NCBI RefSeq assembly: GCF_052857255.1 | Contig: NC_135500.1 | Coordinates: 165,970,683-166,034,682 of the forward strand | Direction: 5' to 3' | Length of the DNA stretch: 64,000 nucleotides | Source of the DNA: Amblyomma americanum | Lineage: Eukaryota; Arthropoda; Arachnida; Ixodida; Ixodidae | Shown: positions 25,880 to 35,231 of the stretch, in pieces | Numbering within the stretch: the first letter of the stretch is position 1 | Layout of the letters: every line of letters starts with the position of its first letter | Made by a program: the position numbers and the translations under genes | The notes under the pieces: generated by a model | Databases searched by the model: none | What the model was told of the DNA's origin: nothing | What the model saw: only the letters and a program-made list of their open reading frames with translations

Positions 25880-28015
25880 TAAAAAAAGTCTGCTGGACGG
25901 GACGACTTATCAAAAAACCTTCTATTTAGATCCGCCGCCTGGTGCTCGAAATACCTGTTCGTAAATATCAACGAGAGCCTGAAATAAGCTGCCATTCCCA
26001 ATGATTGGAAGATGGCTAAGGTCATCCGCATTCACAAGTCTGGAGATAAGGCCAGTATCATTATCTACAGACCTGTTTCGCTCCTGCGCACCGTTACAAG
26101 GTAATGGAACACTTCATTTTTTAAGCATTTAAGGAGTTTTCTGGAAAGTAATAATTTCTTTTTCGAGGGACAGCACGGTTCTCGACGTGGCCTATCCAAG
26201 GTTACGCAACTACTACATACTACTAATAATCTCATGGCTACTTTGGATAGGGTTGGGCAGATTGACATACTGCTCCTCTAATTTGAGAAGACGTTTCATT
26301 TCATTTCATTTATTGAACCCTCAGGGCGAGAGGCATGAAAGAGGAGAGTTGATGCAAAAAATACATAGACAAGGTAATGAGTATTACATAAATGTTTCTG
26401 CTATTTATACAATGTTAGCTATTGCGTGGCGAAAATGCTGGTTATCATTGATGTCGATAATTTCAGCAGGAAGTTGGTTCCATTCACGTGAAGCACGAGG
26501 CAAGAAGGAGTGAAATGCTGATAACGTGTGAAATGTTGAAATTCCGACCTTGTGGCGATGATCAGTGCGGCTGGAAACATAGTGGGGAAGAGCAATGAGT
26601 GCGTTCCGTAGAGTGGAATGATGGTACAATTTATGAAGAAGACTGAGACGAATTATTTTTTTGCGGCGTGCTAAAAATTTTTCATGCTGGTTACGCTTGC
26701 GCCACGATTGAAGTTAGATAAAACCATGACGTGGTGTCCTTTGACCGAATCGTAACGAAGGATTATTGTTAAAGCTAAAAAGTGTATTGCAAAATGAACA
26801 AATTTTGAACTGGCTTGATTGTTCTTATTCCATCGACTTGTATGTCTGCATAGAAAACTCGTATACTTCAAGTTCCCCGTATTATCCGGAGTACCACAAG
26901 GTTCTGTCCTTCGAACTCTTCTTTTTTGATCTATTTAAAAGATCTGTCTTTGGATTCCTCTGTACAATGCCGGTTATTCGCCGGTGACTGCATCGTGTAC
27001 TAGAACATCAAATTTGTGCAAGATCAAACTGCCCTATGTGGTTATCTTTCTGCAATTAACAGTCGGTGCCAATTCTGGCGTATGAGCCTAAATGTCTCAA
27101 AATGTGCCCATATGATGGTCACAAGAAAAAACCGTTAATATACACTTACAAAATTAACAATGCAGATGTTGAACGTGTTGACAGCTTCAAATATCCGGGC
27201 GTTATAATTTAATCCAAATTAACGTTGAAAGCACAAGTTGATTATATTGTTCCGGCGTCACTAAAAAAGCTGCGGTTATTGAAGCACGGCATGAGGCACT
27301 GCACTAGTGCGACAAGACTTGCTGCATTCACGACACACGATATGCCATTGCTTGATTACGCTGGAACTGTGTGGGACTCTCATACTAAGAAAAACATCAA
27401 ACACATTGCATGGGTGCAAACGGAAGCACTGAGATTCATTTATAACGCTTACGATAGAAGTATCTCTGTTTCAGGCCTCAGAACACGAGCTGAGCTCCCG
27501 TCGCTAGAAATTCGCCGTAAACGACACCGACTACAAACGTACAGTATTGTCAGCAACCATGTCAAAATCAATTTTCATACTTACATGGATTTGAGCGAAT
27601 CCAGGAAAACGAGAGGCAAGCAAGCACAGCACGACAATTGTAGATGACGCCGGTTAAAACTAACGCTTACCGTTCATCATTCGTACCTCAAACCATAGCC
27701 GAGTGGAACGGATTATTGTATGAAGTTGCTGACATGCCCTCCATTGAATCTTTTGTAACGGCCGTGTCACTTTATATATGATGTAGCGTGTATTCCTTTA
27801 CGACGCTTCTTGCTTTGCCGTTCGCCATTCGAAATGTATTCTTTCTTTTTTTTGCCATTTGTTGATTGTGCACATTCTCTCGTGGCTGATTGTCAATCGC
27901 ACGTATTCTTTCCGTGCCACTCAAGTTGGCACTTGTTCAAGAACTATGTATCCACTCCTGCTTTGACTGCCTAGAGGCAGTTGGCAGCATTTAGTAGATA
28001 AAAAAAGCAAAAAAA
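25880..28015 (+). pseudogene. Decayed CR1/Jockey-like LINE ORF2 (RT to C-terminus)
   Basis: Pieces of an RT can be read in order despite many stops and shifts. AIPNDWKMAKVIRIHKSGDK at about 25,990-26,050 is the SWK.A.V.P..K.GD block. IYRPVSLL follows, then a motif-A relic (...FEKTFH, with D replaced by a stop) at about 26,285. After the inserted LINE comes the ILNWL segment (about 26,810), then the thumb/C-terminal region (27,225-27,647: AFTTHDMPLLDYAGTVWD, WVQTEALRFIYNAYDR) and a final SFVPQTIAEWNGLLYEVAD block at about 27,680-27,740. A 3' UTR runs to about 28,015. It is a different family from the LINE at 32.8 kb. Confidence 0.85.
26286..26766 (-). pseudogene. 5'-truncated LINE inserted in another LINE, opposite strand
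   Basis: The minus strand from about 26,766 encodes the C-terminal end of an ORF2: ...RLSLLHKLYHHSTLRNALIA... then FLPRASREWNQLPAEIID. This is the typical RxWNxLP block, followed by a stop at about 26,405. The 3' UTR then ends at about 26,286 in AATAAATGAAATGAAATG, a short (AAATG)n tail. The outer LINE reads up to motif A on one side and resumes at ILNWL on the other, so this copy interrupted it. It is inactive because of 5' truncation. Confidence 0.8.
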
Positions 28016-31000
28016 ACTAAAGACCTCCGGGAATAAAAGCTTCTACGTTTACTTCACTGTTTACCATGCTAACTTTCCATTGCGGCGTACTAACATGAAT
28101 CAATCCCGGACTCTGTGCTCGTCGCTGTTGCAGCTGATTTTTGGGAGCAAAAGTCTGGGCACTGGCGCGAGGAAAGTTTTTTCGCATACTGTCAGCGTCC
28201 AGAACTTGCTACACACTGATATATGGACGAACATCTAGACCGCGCAAACAGCTGTTTAAAGAAACAAGATCAGGCCAAGGAGTGTGTTTGCACTATATCT
28301 GAGCCGACAGCATTAAAGCTGTCGAAACGTGAAGCGCACTGTCGTGAGTGGAAAGCAATATGCCGCTGAGTGTTTGAACAGCCCTATCTCAAGCAGAACT
28401 GTCAGAAACACCTTGTGCCCGTCTTATAAAACCGAACAAGTGTGGTTGTTTATGTTATTTATTGAATGCTTCACAAATGTCAGCGACTTTCAGATCGGCG
28501 ACGTAAACGCGTTTTGAAAAAGAGAGCCGGTTTTCAGTTTTGTTCTTGTTTGATGTGGTGTAGCTCAGCTTTTCTCGGTGAGGGGAAAACACGGCGACGA
28601 AATATGCGCAAAGGTGCTGTCTCCAATTTCTCTCCGGGAATGTATACAGAGTTTTCACCGGTGACAGCCGGGATGGCTGAAATATTTGTGAAAGCATTTG
28701 AGGTATTTAAATGTTTGCTTTTGCCCGAATCTCGCTTTGGAGAAAGTAAGCCGCAGTTCGCAACATTTTAAATTCGCTTTTCTTTTTACCAACGAGCGGA
28801 TCAATATAGAAGGCAAAATACAATAAGACAAAACGGCACGGCTTAAGAAATATCATGACTAATACAGACGCACATCCTAACAAATACTTACTTGCAGAAG
28901 TTCGATCGAACTTGATGACAGGCGCACAAGACCTTCACTCTATAGAGATTTATAATATTCATGAGCCGCCTTTTATTGGTGCCAAAGAATCATATCCTGC
29001 ACTTATGCTTGGCAGCTCAGCACATTTTTAAAAATATTTAATCTCCAATTTTCCAGGAACGGCAATTAGATGGAGCCGAAACGAAAAAAATATCGCATTT
29101 CTAAACTGCTCTCTCACCCTGGCCTAGGTTTTCCAACTACAATGTTACGGCGACAGTACAAGTTTATTACATTGAACTGAGAATGAAGACAAAGAGCGAG
29201 TTGATCCTTAGTATCCTGATAGTAGTTTGATAGTATTATTATCAACGCCGTGTCTGTGCACTTGTCTCGTCGTTTTTCCCCTGCCCTGCTGAAAAACAAC
29301 TTAGTATGGAATATTGCGCGTGATTTTAATAGGCGCGCTGTGATAACCAGCCTTATTTTGTCTATTTAGTGAGATTGTGTCTTGCATTAGTAGGTATATA
29401 TAAGAACTTCAATAAGATAAAAAGACCTTTCCTGCTTACACGTAAATCAAGACCGAACACTGCCGCAACTCCTTCTCCCCCCCCCCCCCCCCCCCTAACA
29501 TTCCTTATAGCAGCATCGCAAGGAAGCAGCGCCGGAAACGACGGAGGTTGATTGTTTGCACTATGCAGCATCTCTCCTCCATTCTCTGTTCTGGCCCTTT
29601 TCCTTTGTTTATTCACTAGGTCGTTTTCTCTCGTGCCTAATTATTACGCGTCTTTCATTACTTTTGTGTACCCCGGTCCTAGCCGCTGGACCATTGCCAG
29701 TGGTCCCACTTCAATACTGGGCGAAGCGGTCTCGCGATCGAGATGTGCCTCGTCAGAAGAGCCAAGCATCGTTGCTGGGCTACATACTATAAGGCAGCAA
29801 TTGGCCTGTGCCGTAACCGACGAACGATCTCAATGGAATGACACGCACAGGGACAATTGGACAGGTCGATGAACGCTCAGTTTTGTCGCCGGAGTTGACG
29901 AGATCTTCTTTGTCCGTACATTTAGTTCCATGCCTATTCTTAGCCTTTCATTCCTTTCTCCCCTACTTCCAAGCACATTTATGTTGCCTCTAAGAACGAA
30001 GAGTCAAAACAAGGCGGTCCGGGGTCCAAAGCGAGTAAAAAGCGTGGCTGATTCCACCTACACCCTCCGTCTTCCACCGTATTCCTCAAATCATGCCGTC
30101 TTCCCACCCGAACAACCGTGGTCTTTATAGGAAACATTTGGGTGTATCGAGGGGAAAAGATCGGCGATCAGTCTATTTTCCCGGAAACTTCAGCGCCGTA
30201 GCAAAATTACGGAGTAGGAGGTCCTGATTATTTTTCTTTATTTTTGTCTTTTTTTTCGGTCTGAATCAGACGGTCTTTGTTCCTCATCATTGTGTAGAAG
30301 GTCGACCGACAGGGAGGGACCATCGATGATGAATGTCAGCGGAATAGCACGCCGCGTGGACGTAGAAGCTGCGCAGTCAATCTACCTTCAGAACAGAAGT
30401 GAAAGAAGCCTGCTTCGAGCTCTGGTTGAAGCTGCAAAAGGGTGTTACTCCAGAGTTTTCAGTTATTGCCTTCAATTGTTTATTGTAGTTAACGTATCGT
30501 GCCTCAGAAGAGTTGACTGATGGTCTAGTTGGTTTTCAGCAAATATATTCAACTCATACCACATACACAAAACACATACCATTGAAAAGAAACAAGCACA
30601 CAAGACGAAACACGAGCGCCCGTGTTTCGTCTGGTGTGTCTGTTTCTGCTGCCTGGTGTGTATTTTGCGCTACATAGTTCAATGATTTATACCTCATCGT
30701 TATAACGCTCACTCGCCGTGAGTAGAGCTTGAACGCAGCGCAACTACATGTTCGAGTTTCCTTTGCAAATGACTGCTTATATCATCATTCAACATAGAAA
30801 ATAAGGACTCATGTGGCCAGCTTGGCAGCATTAAGCATATTACCAAGGAGTAAGAACTGATAGACTTTTTGCTGTCGGTCAGTGCAGAGAGGCATTAGCA
30901 ATAGATTTACCAACCTTCTTCGCGACCGGTCGCTGTTCTCCACTGCGAAGACGGTGCTCACTGCGCGGGAGTGCGTGCTGCTTTTCCTGTCATGTTTCTA

Positions 31001-31685
31001 GGAATCACCGACCCGATCCGGTATCCCTCCCATTACATGTATTCACTCGTTTTCAGTAAACACCTTGCCATTAGCGCATACTGTCGGGGTACAAGCTCCG
31101 CTCCAGTTATACGAGCGTCATTCAGCAAAAGGACTTCCACACATTTATTGCTGGTGTATCGACAACATCACTAGTGTAAATTCAGAAGTTCTGGAAAAAG
31201 GCACAGTGAAATGGCTGCAGGACCAGGCTATATCCACATAACCTCGACAATACGACGCCAGTATTTGATACCTCCTGGCTCATTACTTCTGTTAGTGCGC
31301 TATTGCCATTTTGGACTTCGAAACACAACATGCCGTATGACAACTAAAATCGAAAATATCGGTGCACTTATGCAGTTACGCATGTCTCCAAAACTTGTCT
31401 GCTGCACAGCGGATGAAATAAAGCGAAATTTTAAGAACTGCTGATTTTCAGTGCTAAAAATTCAGAGCGGCACTTTGTTGACCTAAAGTGCGGTAAGGGG
31501 AAAGCCTTTAGCGCAGTGTTGCTGCTTTTGTCACTGATTTTTGCTTAAGATGTCAATTAAGTAGACAATTGTTTGTGAATCTTGAATGCTGGAGACACTG
31601 GAGGGCGTTTGGGAGGTATCCATCTGATTCGTCGCGTTTGAGCAAACACTCTCCAGCGTCCTAGACAAGGAGAGCTGCATATGCG
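28016..31685. other. No recognised gene
   Basis: No recognised gene. It contains a 19-base C run at 29,477-29,495 and a hairpin with a 7-bp stem (CGACAGC/GCTGTCG) at about 28,304-28,323. Frames of about 100 codons (28,466-28,771; 29,552-29,872) show no domain. Confidence 0.35.
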
Positions 31686-31848
31686 CTGGCAGGGAGTAGC
31701 GTAGTCGTTAGTCCGCTCGGCTGCGGAACAGAAGGATGGTGGGTGTTATCCCACCGAGCACAAGGATTTTATTTCTTATCGAGTTGCTGGATGTAACGCC
31801 GGACAGACGGACGGCAGAATGAGGCATTAAAGGCTTTCGCTTTAATAC
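31686..31848 (+). mobile_element. tRNA-derived SINE, second family
   Basis: The tRNA-like head GGAGTAGCGTAGTCGTTAG (A-box-like TAGCGTAGTCG) is followed by CCGCTCGGCTGCGGAAC and a poor B-box equivalent (GGTGTTATCCC). The body then has ACGCCGGACAGACGGACGGC and a terminal hairpin-like AAAGGCTTTCGCTTTAA. The tail resembles a tick SINE end from memory. The degraded B box suggests it is no longer transcribed by Pol III. Confidence 0.55.
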
Positions 31849-32802
31849 TTGCACTTGAGAGGAGCTAAATAGATATGCGAACCACGCGGGCAAAAGCTCG
31901 TTGTTAACATTTGAATCGATTGCGCCAAGATTTTCTTTCCCTGCTCTAGAGCTTGAACAATCTGCACTAATATGACTGGGTCTGTATATACGAGGTACCT
32001 TTGTGACTGTAGCTCTTGCAGCTTCACGTATAATTTCGCCGGGCGTGTATATTGCTTTTAATTTCAATATTGTATAATGATGTAGTTTGGAATTCTTTCA
32101 CTGGACGTCCATCTAAAAAGTTAATGGCGTAGGAATCATATGCGTATAAAAACTTAAAGACCATTAATGGCCAAAGTTATGCAGATGCTCAGCGCTTGTG
32201 CTATAGCATCTGCTTTTTCGCTTGCATAGGAATCTCATTGAAAATGTGCGACGCTTCCACCACCAGCCACAAACAGCACCGTTTTCGGAGTACGCACCTC
32301 GGGGTGTTGGTGCGCACCACGTTTGTACTAGACATTCCGCTGCTGGAGCGTACACTTCGGGAGTTCCTCCAACGGTGCCTCTGTTGCGTGTTTCTACTGT
32401 CTACGTGTCTCTGAGTGTCACTCCAGCCAACGTGTCTTTTAAGCTCTAGTTTCAGATGTGGGCCTAAGTCCAGCGTGAGCCGTTTGCGGATTCACTAAGC
32501 TAAGACTTTTTGAGGAATGGAGCGAAAGGTACAGAACCTAAAGGCGCCCTTTAGTTATACGCAGAGATATATGGGTCCGGTTGCGGCTGTGAGCTTGCTT
32601 TTTAAAACACAGTGTACTGGAAAGTCTCTTTATTTAAGGCGTAAGTTTAACGTTCGTGCACATTTTGATTCTTAGAGAGTGAGAGGAATAGCATGGCTTT
32701 TTTATTCCTACGATTTCAGAGGGTACCTCTAGTTACAAGATGCTTTTACAGAAGGCGCCGGCGACACTTTCGACGGAGTGAGGCAACGAAGCAGCGAATA
32801 AC
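31849..32802. other. No recognised gene; left flank of the LINE
   Basis: No coding region recognised. The 70-72-codon frames at 32,196-32,449 overlap each other in different frames and are unremarkable. The last bases (…GAAGCAGCGAATAAC) are the insertion-site flank; no convincing target duplication with the sequence after 38,275 is visible. Confidence 0.4.
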
Positions 32803-34205
32803 GTGGGCTAGGCTGCAGCGGCACCGGCGTCATTTTAAATCGATGCTTCCACTTCATGCAGTTCATCACCTGTTTTGCTGACCACGGCCCTTGCGGAATC
32901 GTCTCGTCTGGCTTGACTTCTTCGCTTCTGGATGGGCACGTGGATACCACCGTGTGCTTACCCTTGGACTTGCCAGCTGAGACCCTGTGTGATGGCTTCG
33001 GGTTTCCCGCTTTCTTCCAATATCTGCAAGCCAGTCATCTCGCCAACTTCTCGTTAGATCAGCCAATCTCGCTGCACTGCTGGTCTATGACGTCACCTGC
33101 CAAGGATATAAAGGCCATGTGCGCGGATCGGGACTTCAGTGGGCTAGGCTGCAGCGGCACCGGCGTCATGTTAAATCGATGCTTGCTCTTCATGCAGTTC
33201 ATCGCCTGTTTTGCTGACCACGGCCCTTGCGGAATCGTCTCGTCTGGCTTGACTTCTTCGCTTCTGGATGGGCACGTGGATACCACCGTGTGCTTACCCT
33301 TGGACTTGCCAGCTGAGATCCTGTGTGATGGCTTCGGGTTTCCCGCTTTCTTCCAATATCTGCAAGCCAGTCATCTCGCCAACTTCTCGTTAGATCAGCC
33401 AATCTCGCTGCACTGCTGGTCTATGACGTCACCTGCCAAGGATATAAAGGCCATGTGCGCGGATCGGGACTTCAGTGGGCTAGGCTGCAGCGGCACCGGC
33501 GTCATGTTAAATCGATGCTTGCTCTTCATGCAGTTCATCGCCTGTTTTGCTGACCACGGCCCTTGCGGAATCGTCTCGTCTGGCTTGACTTCTTCGCTTC
33601 TGGATGGGCACGTGGATACCACCGTGTGCTTACCCTTGGACTTGCCAGCTGAGACCCTGTGTGATGGCTTCGGGTTTCCCGCTTTCTTCCAATATCTGCA
33701 AGCCAGTCATCTCGCCAACTTCTCGTTAGATCAGCCAATCTCGCTGCACTGCTGGTCTATGACGTCACCTGCCAAGGATATAAAGGCCATGTGCGCGGAT
33801 CGGGACTTCAGTGGGCTAGGCTGCAGCGGCACCGGCGTAATGTTAAATCGATGCTTGCTCTTCATGCAGTTCATCGCCTGTTTTGCTGACCACGGCCCTT
33901 GCGGAATCGTCTCGTCTGGCTTGACTTCTTCGCTTCTGGATGGGCACGTGGATACCACCGTGTGCTTACCCTTGGACTTGCCAGCTGATACCCTGTGTGA
34001 TGGCTTCGGGTTTCCCGCTGTCTTCCAATATCTGCAAGCCAGTCATCTCGCCAACTTCTCGTTAGATCAGCCAATCTCGCTGCACTGCTGGTCTATGACG
34101 TCACCTGCCAAGGATATAAAGGCCATGTGCGCGGATCGGCTCTTCAGTGGGCTAGGCTGAAGCGGCACCGGCGTCATGTTAAATCGATGCTTGCTCTTCA
34201 TGCAG
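32803..34205 (+). repeat. LINE 5' monomer array: four 336-bp units plus 59 bp
   Basis: Units start at 32,803, 33,139, 33,475 and 33,811, with a 59-bp partial unit at 34,147-34,205 leading into unique sequence. Units 2 to 4 and the partial unit differ at only a few bases, so the array is young or homogenised. Unit 1 is the most diverged: ATT replaces ATG at 32,832, and there are several changes before 32,875. The monomer frame is open through all four units (a 434-codon frame ending in TGA at 34,158-34,160). Each full unit holds a complete core promoter near its 3' end. Comparable promoter monomers are known in mouse L1; here the sequence is unrelated. Confidence 0.97.
34063..34150 (+). promoter_or_regulatory. 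Pol II core promoter of the last complete LINE monomer
   Basis: Relative to the A of TCAGT (34,146, taken as +1), CCAAT lies at 34,071 (-75), TGACGTCA at 34,096-34,103 (-50), and TATAAA at 34,115-34,120 (-31). TCAGT is the arthropod initiator consensus. Identical sets lie 336, 672 and 1,008 bp upstream, with initiator A at 33,810, 33,474 and 33,138. A CACGTG E-box also recurs, at 32,937, 33,273, 33,609 and 33,945. From this promoter the first ATG of the transcript would be the ORF1 ATG at 34,176. Motifs and spacing are seen directly; activity is inferred. Confidence 0.75.
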
Positions 34206-35231
34206 GTATGTTACTATTCTGACGCTGAGTGTGTCCGGTCTGATGATCGATACTTGCTGCTGTACCCTTGCCCACGTACTCTTGTGTCCTGCTGCGTACA
34301 TGCGTTTTATTGCGCAAGTCATCTCCTCCTGAGTGGTGACGTGGAACTCAATCCAGGCCCCCCATCAAAGTCAGCGAACTCCAGTAAAAGCAATGCATCT
34401 GGTACCATACTTTTAACCCGGTCTGTGAGTGGTTCCAGTCTCACTCTCGGGGAGGCTGACGATGCGAGTTCTTCCGCTGTAAATCTTTACCGCGAAATCT
34501 CTTCGAATCCTTCGGTGTCTGACATGTTTTCTAGAATACTAGCAGGGCAGAATCAGTTGGCCCGTGACATCGCCGACATTAAGCAATCTTTTGCTTGTCG
34601 CTTCGATGCTTTGGAGTCACGCGTGGCTGCCTTAGAGTCTTTGCCCCCGCCCGAAAATTCTAATCTAATTTCTGATTTACACGCTGAAATTAACTCTTTA
34701 AATTCCAGGGTAACACAGCTGGTGCAAAAGAATGATGACCTTGAAAACCGCTCTCGAAGAAATAACATTATAATACACGGCGTTTCAGAAGACCCGAATG
34801 AAACCGCTGACACATTGTTGGATAGCATCTTATCTGTATTTACTGATAAATTGAAGATTAGCTGTCCCAGTATTGAGCGCTTCCACAGGCTCGGTGCAGC
34901 TCGCAGAGGTTATACTCGCCCAGTTATCCTAAATCTTTCTAGCTTCAACGACAGAAGTGTGGTTTTTAAAAACGTCTCTAAACTCAAGGGCTCTGCCTTC
35001 TTCATTACAGAAGATTTTTCTGCAAGGGTTAGGTCCATTCGGAAAAACATATGGGACGCATCAGTGTCTTTTCGTCACAACGGTTCTATCGTGAGGTTAA
35101 GTTTCGATCATGCCTTCATTGACAAGGTTCGTTACAATTGGGATGAAAGTTCTAGCTCGTTGGTAAAAGCATACAATGATCCTGCTTGTTCTGCGCCTGT
35201 GTCTTTGACTGCCGCATCATCGACTCCCTGA
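34176..35231 (+). CDS. LINE ORF1 protein: 2A leader, coiled coil, L1-like RNA-binding region
   Basis: The frame has 351 codons from the ATG at 34,176, which is the first ATG downstream of the last initiator. Residues 26-62 are hydrophobic and end in LLLSGDVELNPGP, a canonical 2A ribosome-skipping motif. Residues about 63-115 are Ser-rich and disordered. Residues about 116-192 form a heptad-rich coiled coil, probably for trimerisation. Residues about 193-290 (RRNNIIIHGV..., IERFHRLG...) match the RRM-like fold of L1 ORF1p, followed by a C-terminal domain-like stretch (...SARVRSIRKNIWDA...). Such proteins bind the LINE RNA and chaperone it. It ends at TGA 35,229-35,231, after which ORF2 continues in the same frame. 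The frame is intact. Family assignment to L1-like ORF1p is by pattern only. Confidence 0.85.
   Translation: MLNRCLLFMQVCYYSDAECVRSDDRYLLLYPCPRTLVSCCVHAFYCASHLLLSGDVELNPGPPSKSANSSKSNASGTILLTRSVSGSSLTLGEADDASSSAVNLYREISSNPSVSDMFSRILAGQNQLARDIADIKQSFACRFDALESRVAALESLPPPENSNLISDLHAEINSLNSRVTQLVQKNDDLENRSRRNNIIIHGVSEDPNETADTLLDSILSVFTDKLKISCPSIERFHRLGAARRGYTRPVILNLSSFNDRSVVFKNVSKLKGSAFFITEDFSARVRSIRKNIWDASVSFRHNGSIVRLSFDHAFIDKVRYNWDESSSSLVKAYNDPACSAPVSLTAASSTP
34335..34361 (+). other. 2A-like (NPGP) ribosome-skipping motif in ORF1
   Basis: Codons 54-62 of ORF1 spell GDVELNPGP, satisfying the D-[VI]-E-x-N-P-G-P consensus. The upstream Leu-rich run (LLLS) is also typical of active 2A sequences. The skip would fall between Gly61 and Pro62, releasing a 61-residue leader from the rest of ORF1. 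2A motifs are known in some viruses and in non-LTR retrotransposons of trypanosomes and marine animals. No activity can be shown from sequence. Confidence 0.9.

Noticed and set aside
32866..34074. Repeated minus-strand frames (66-75 codons) in the LINE monomers
   Set aside because: They recur only because the monomer is repeated; the plus-strand frame and promoter signals explain the region.
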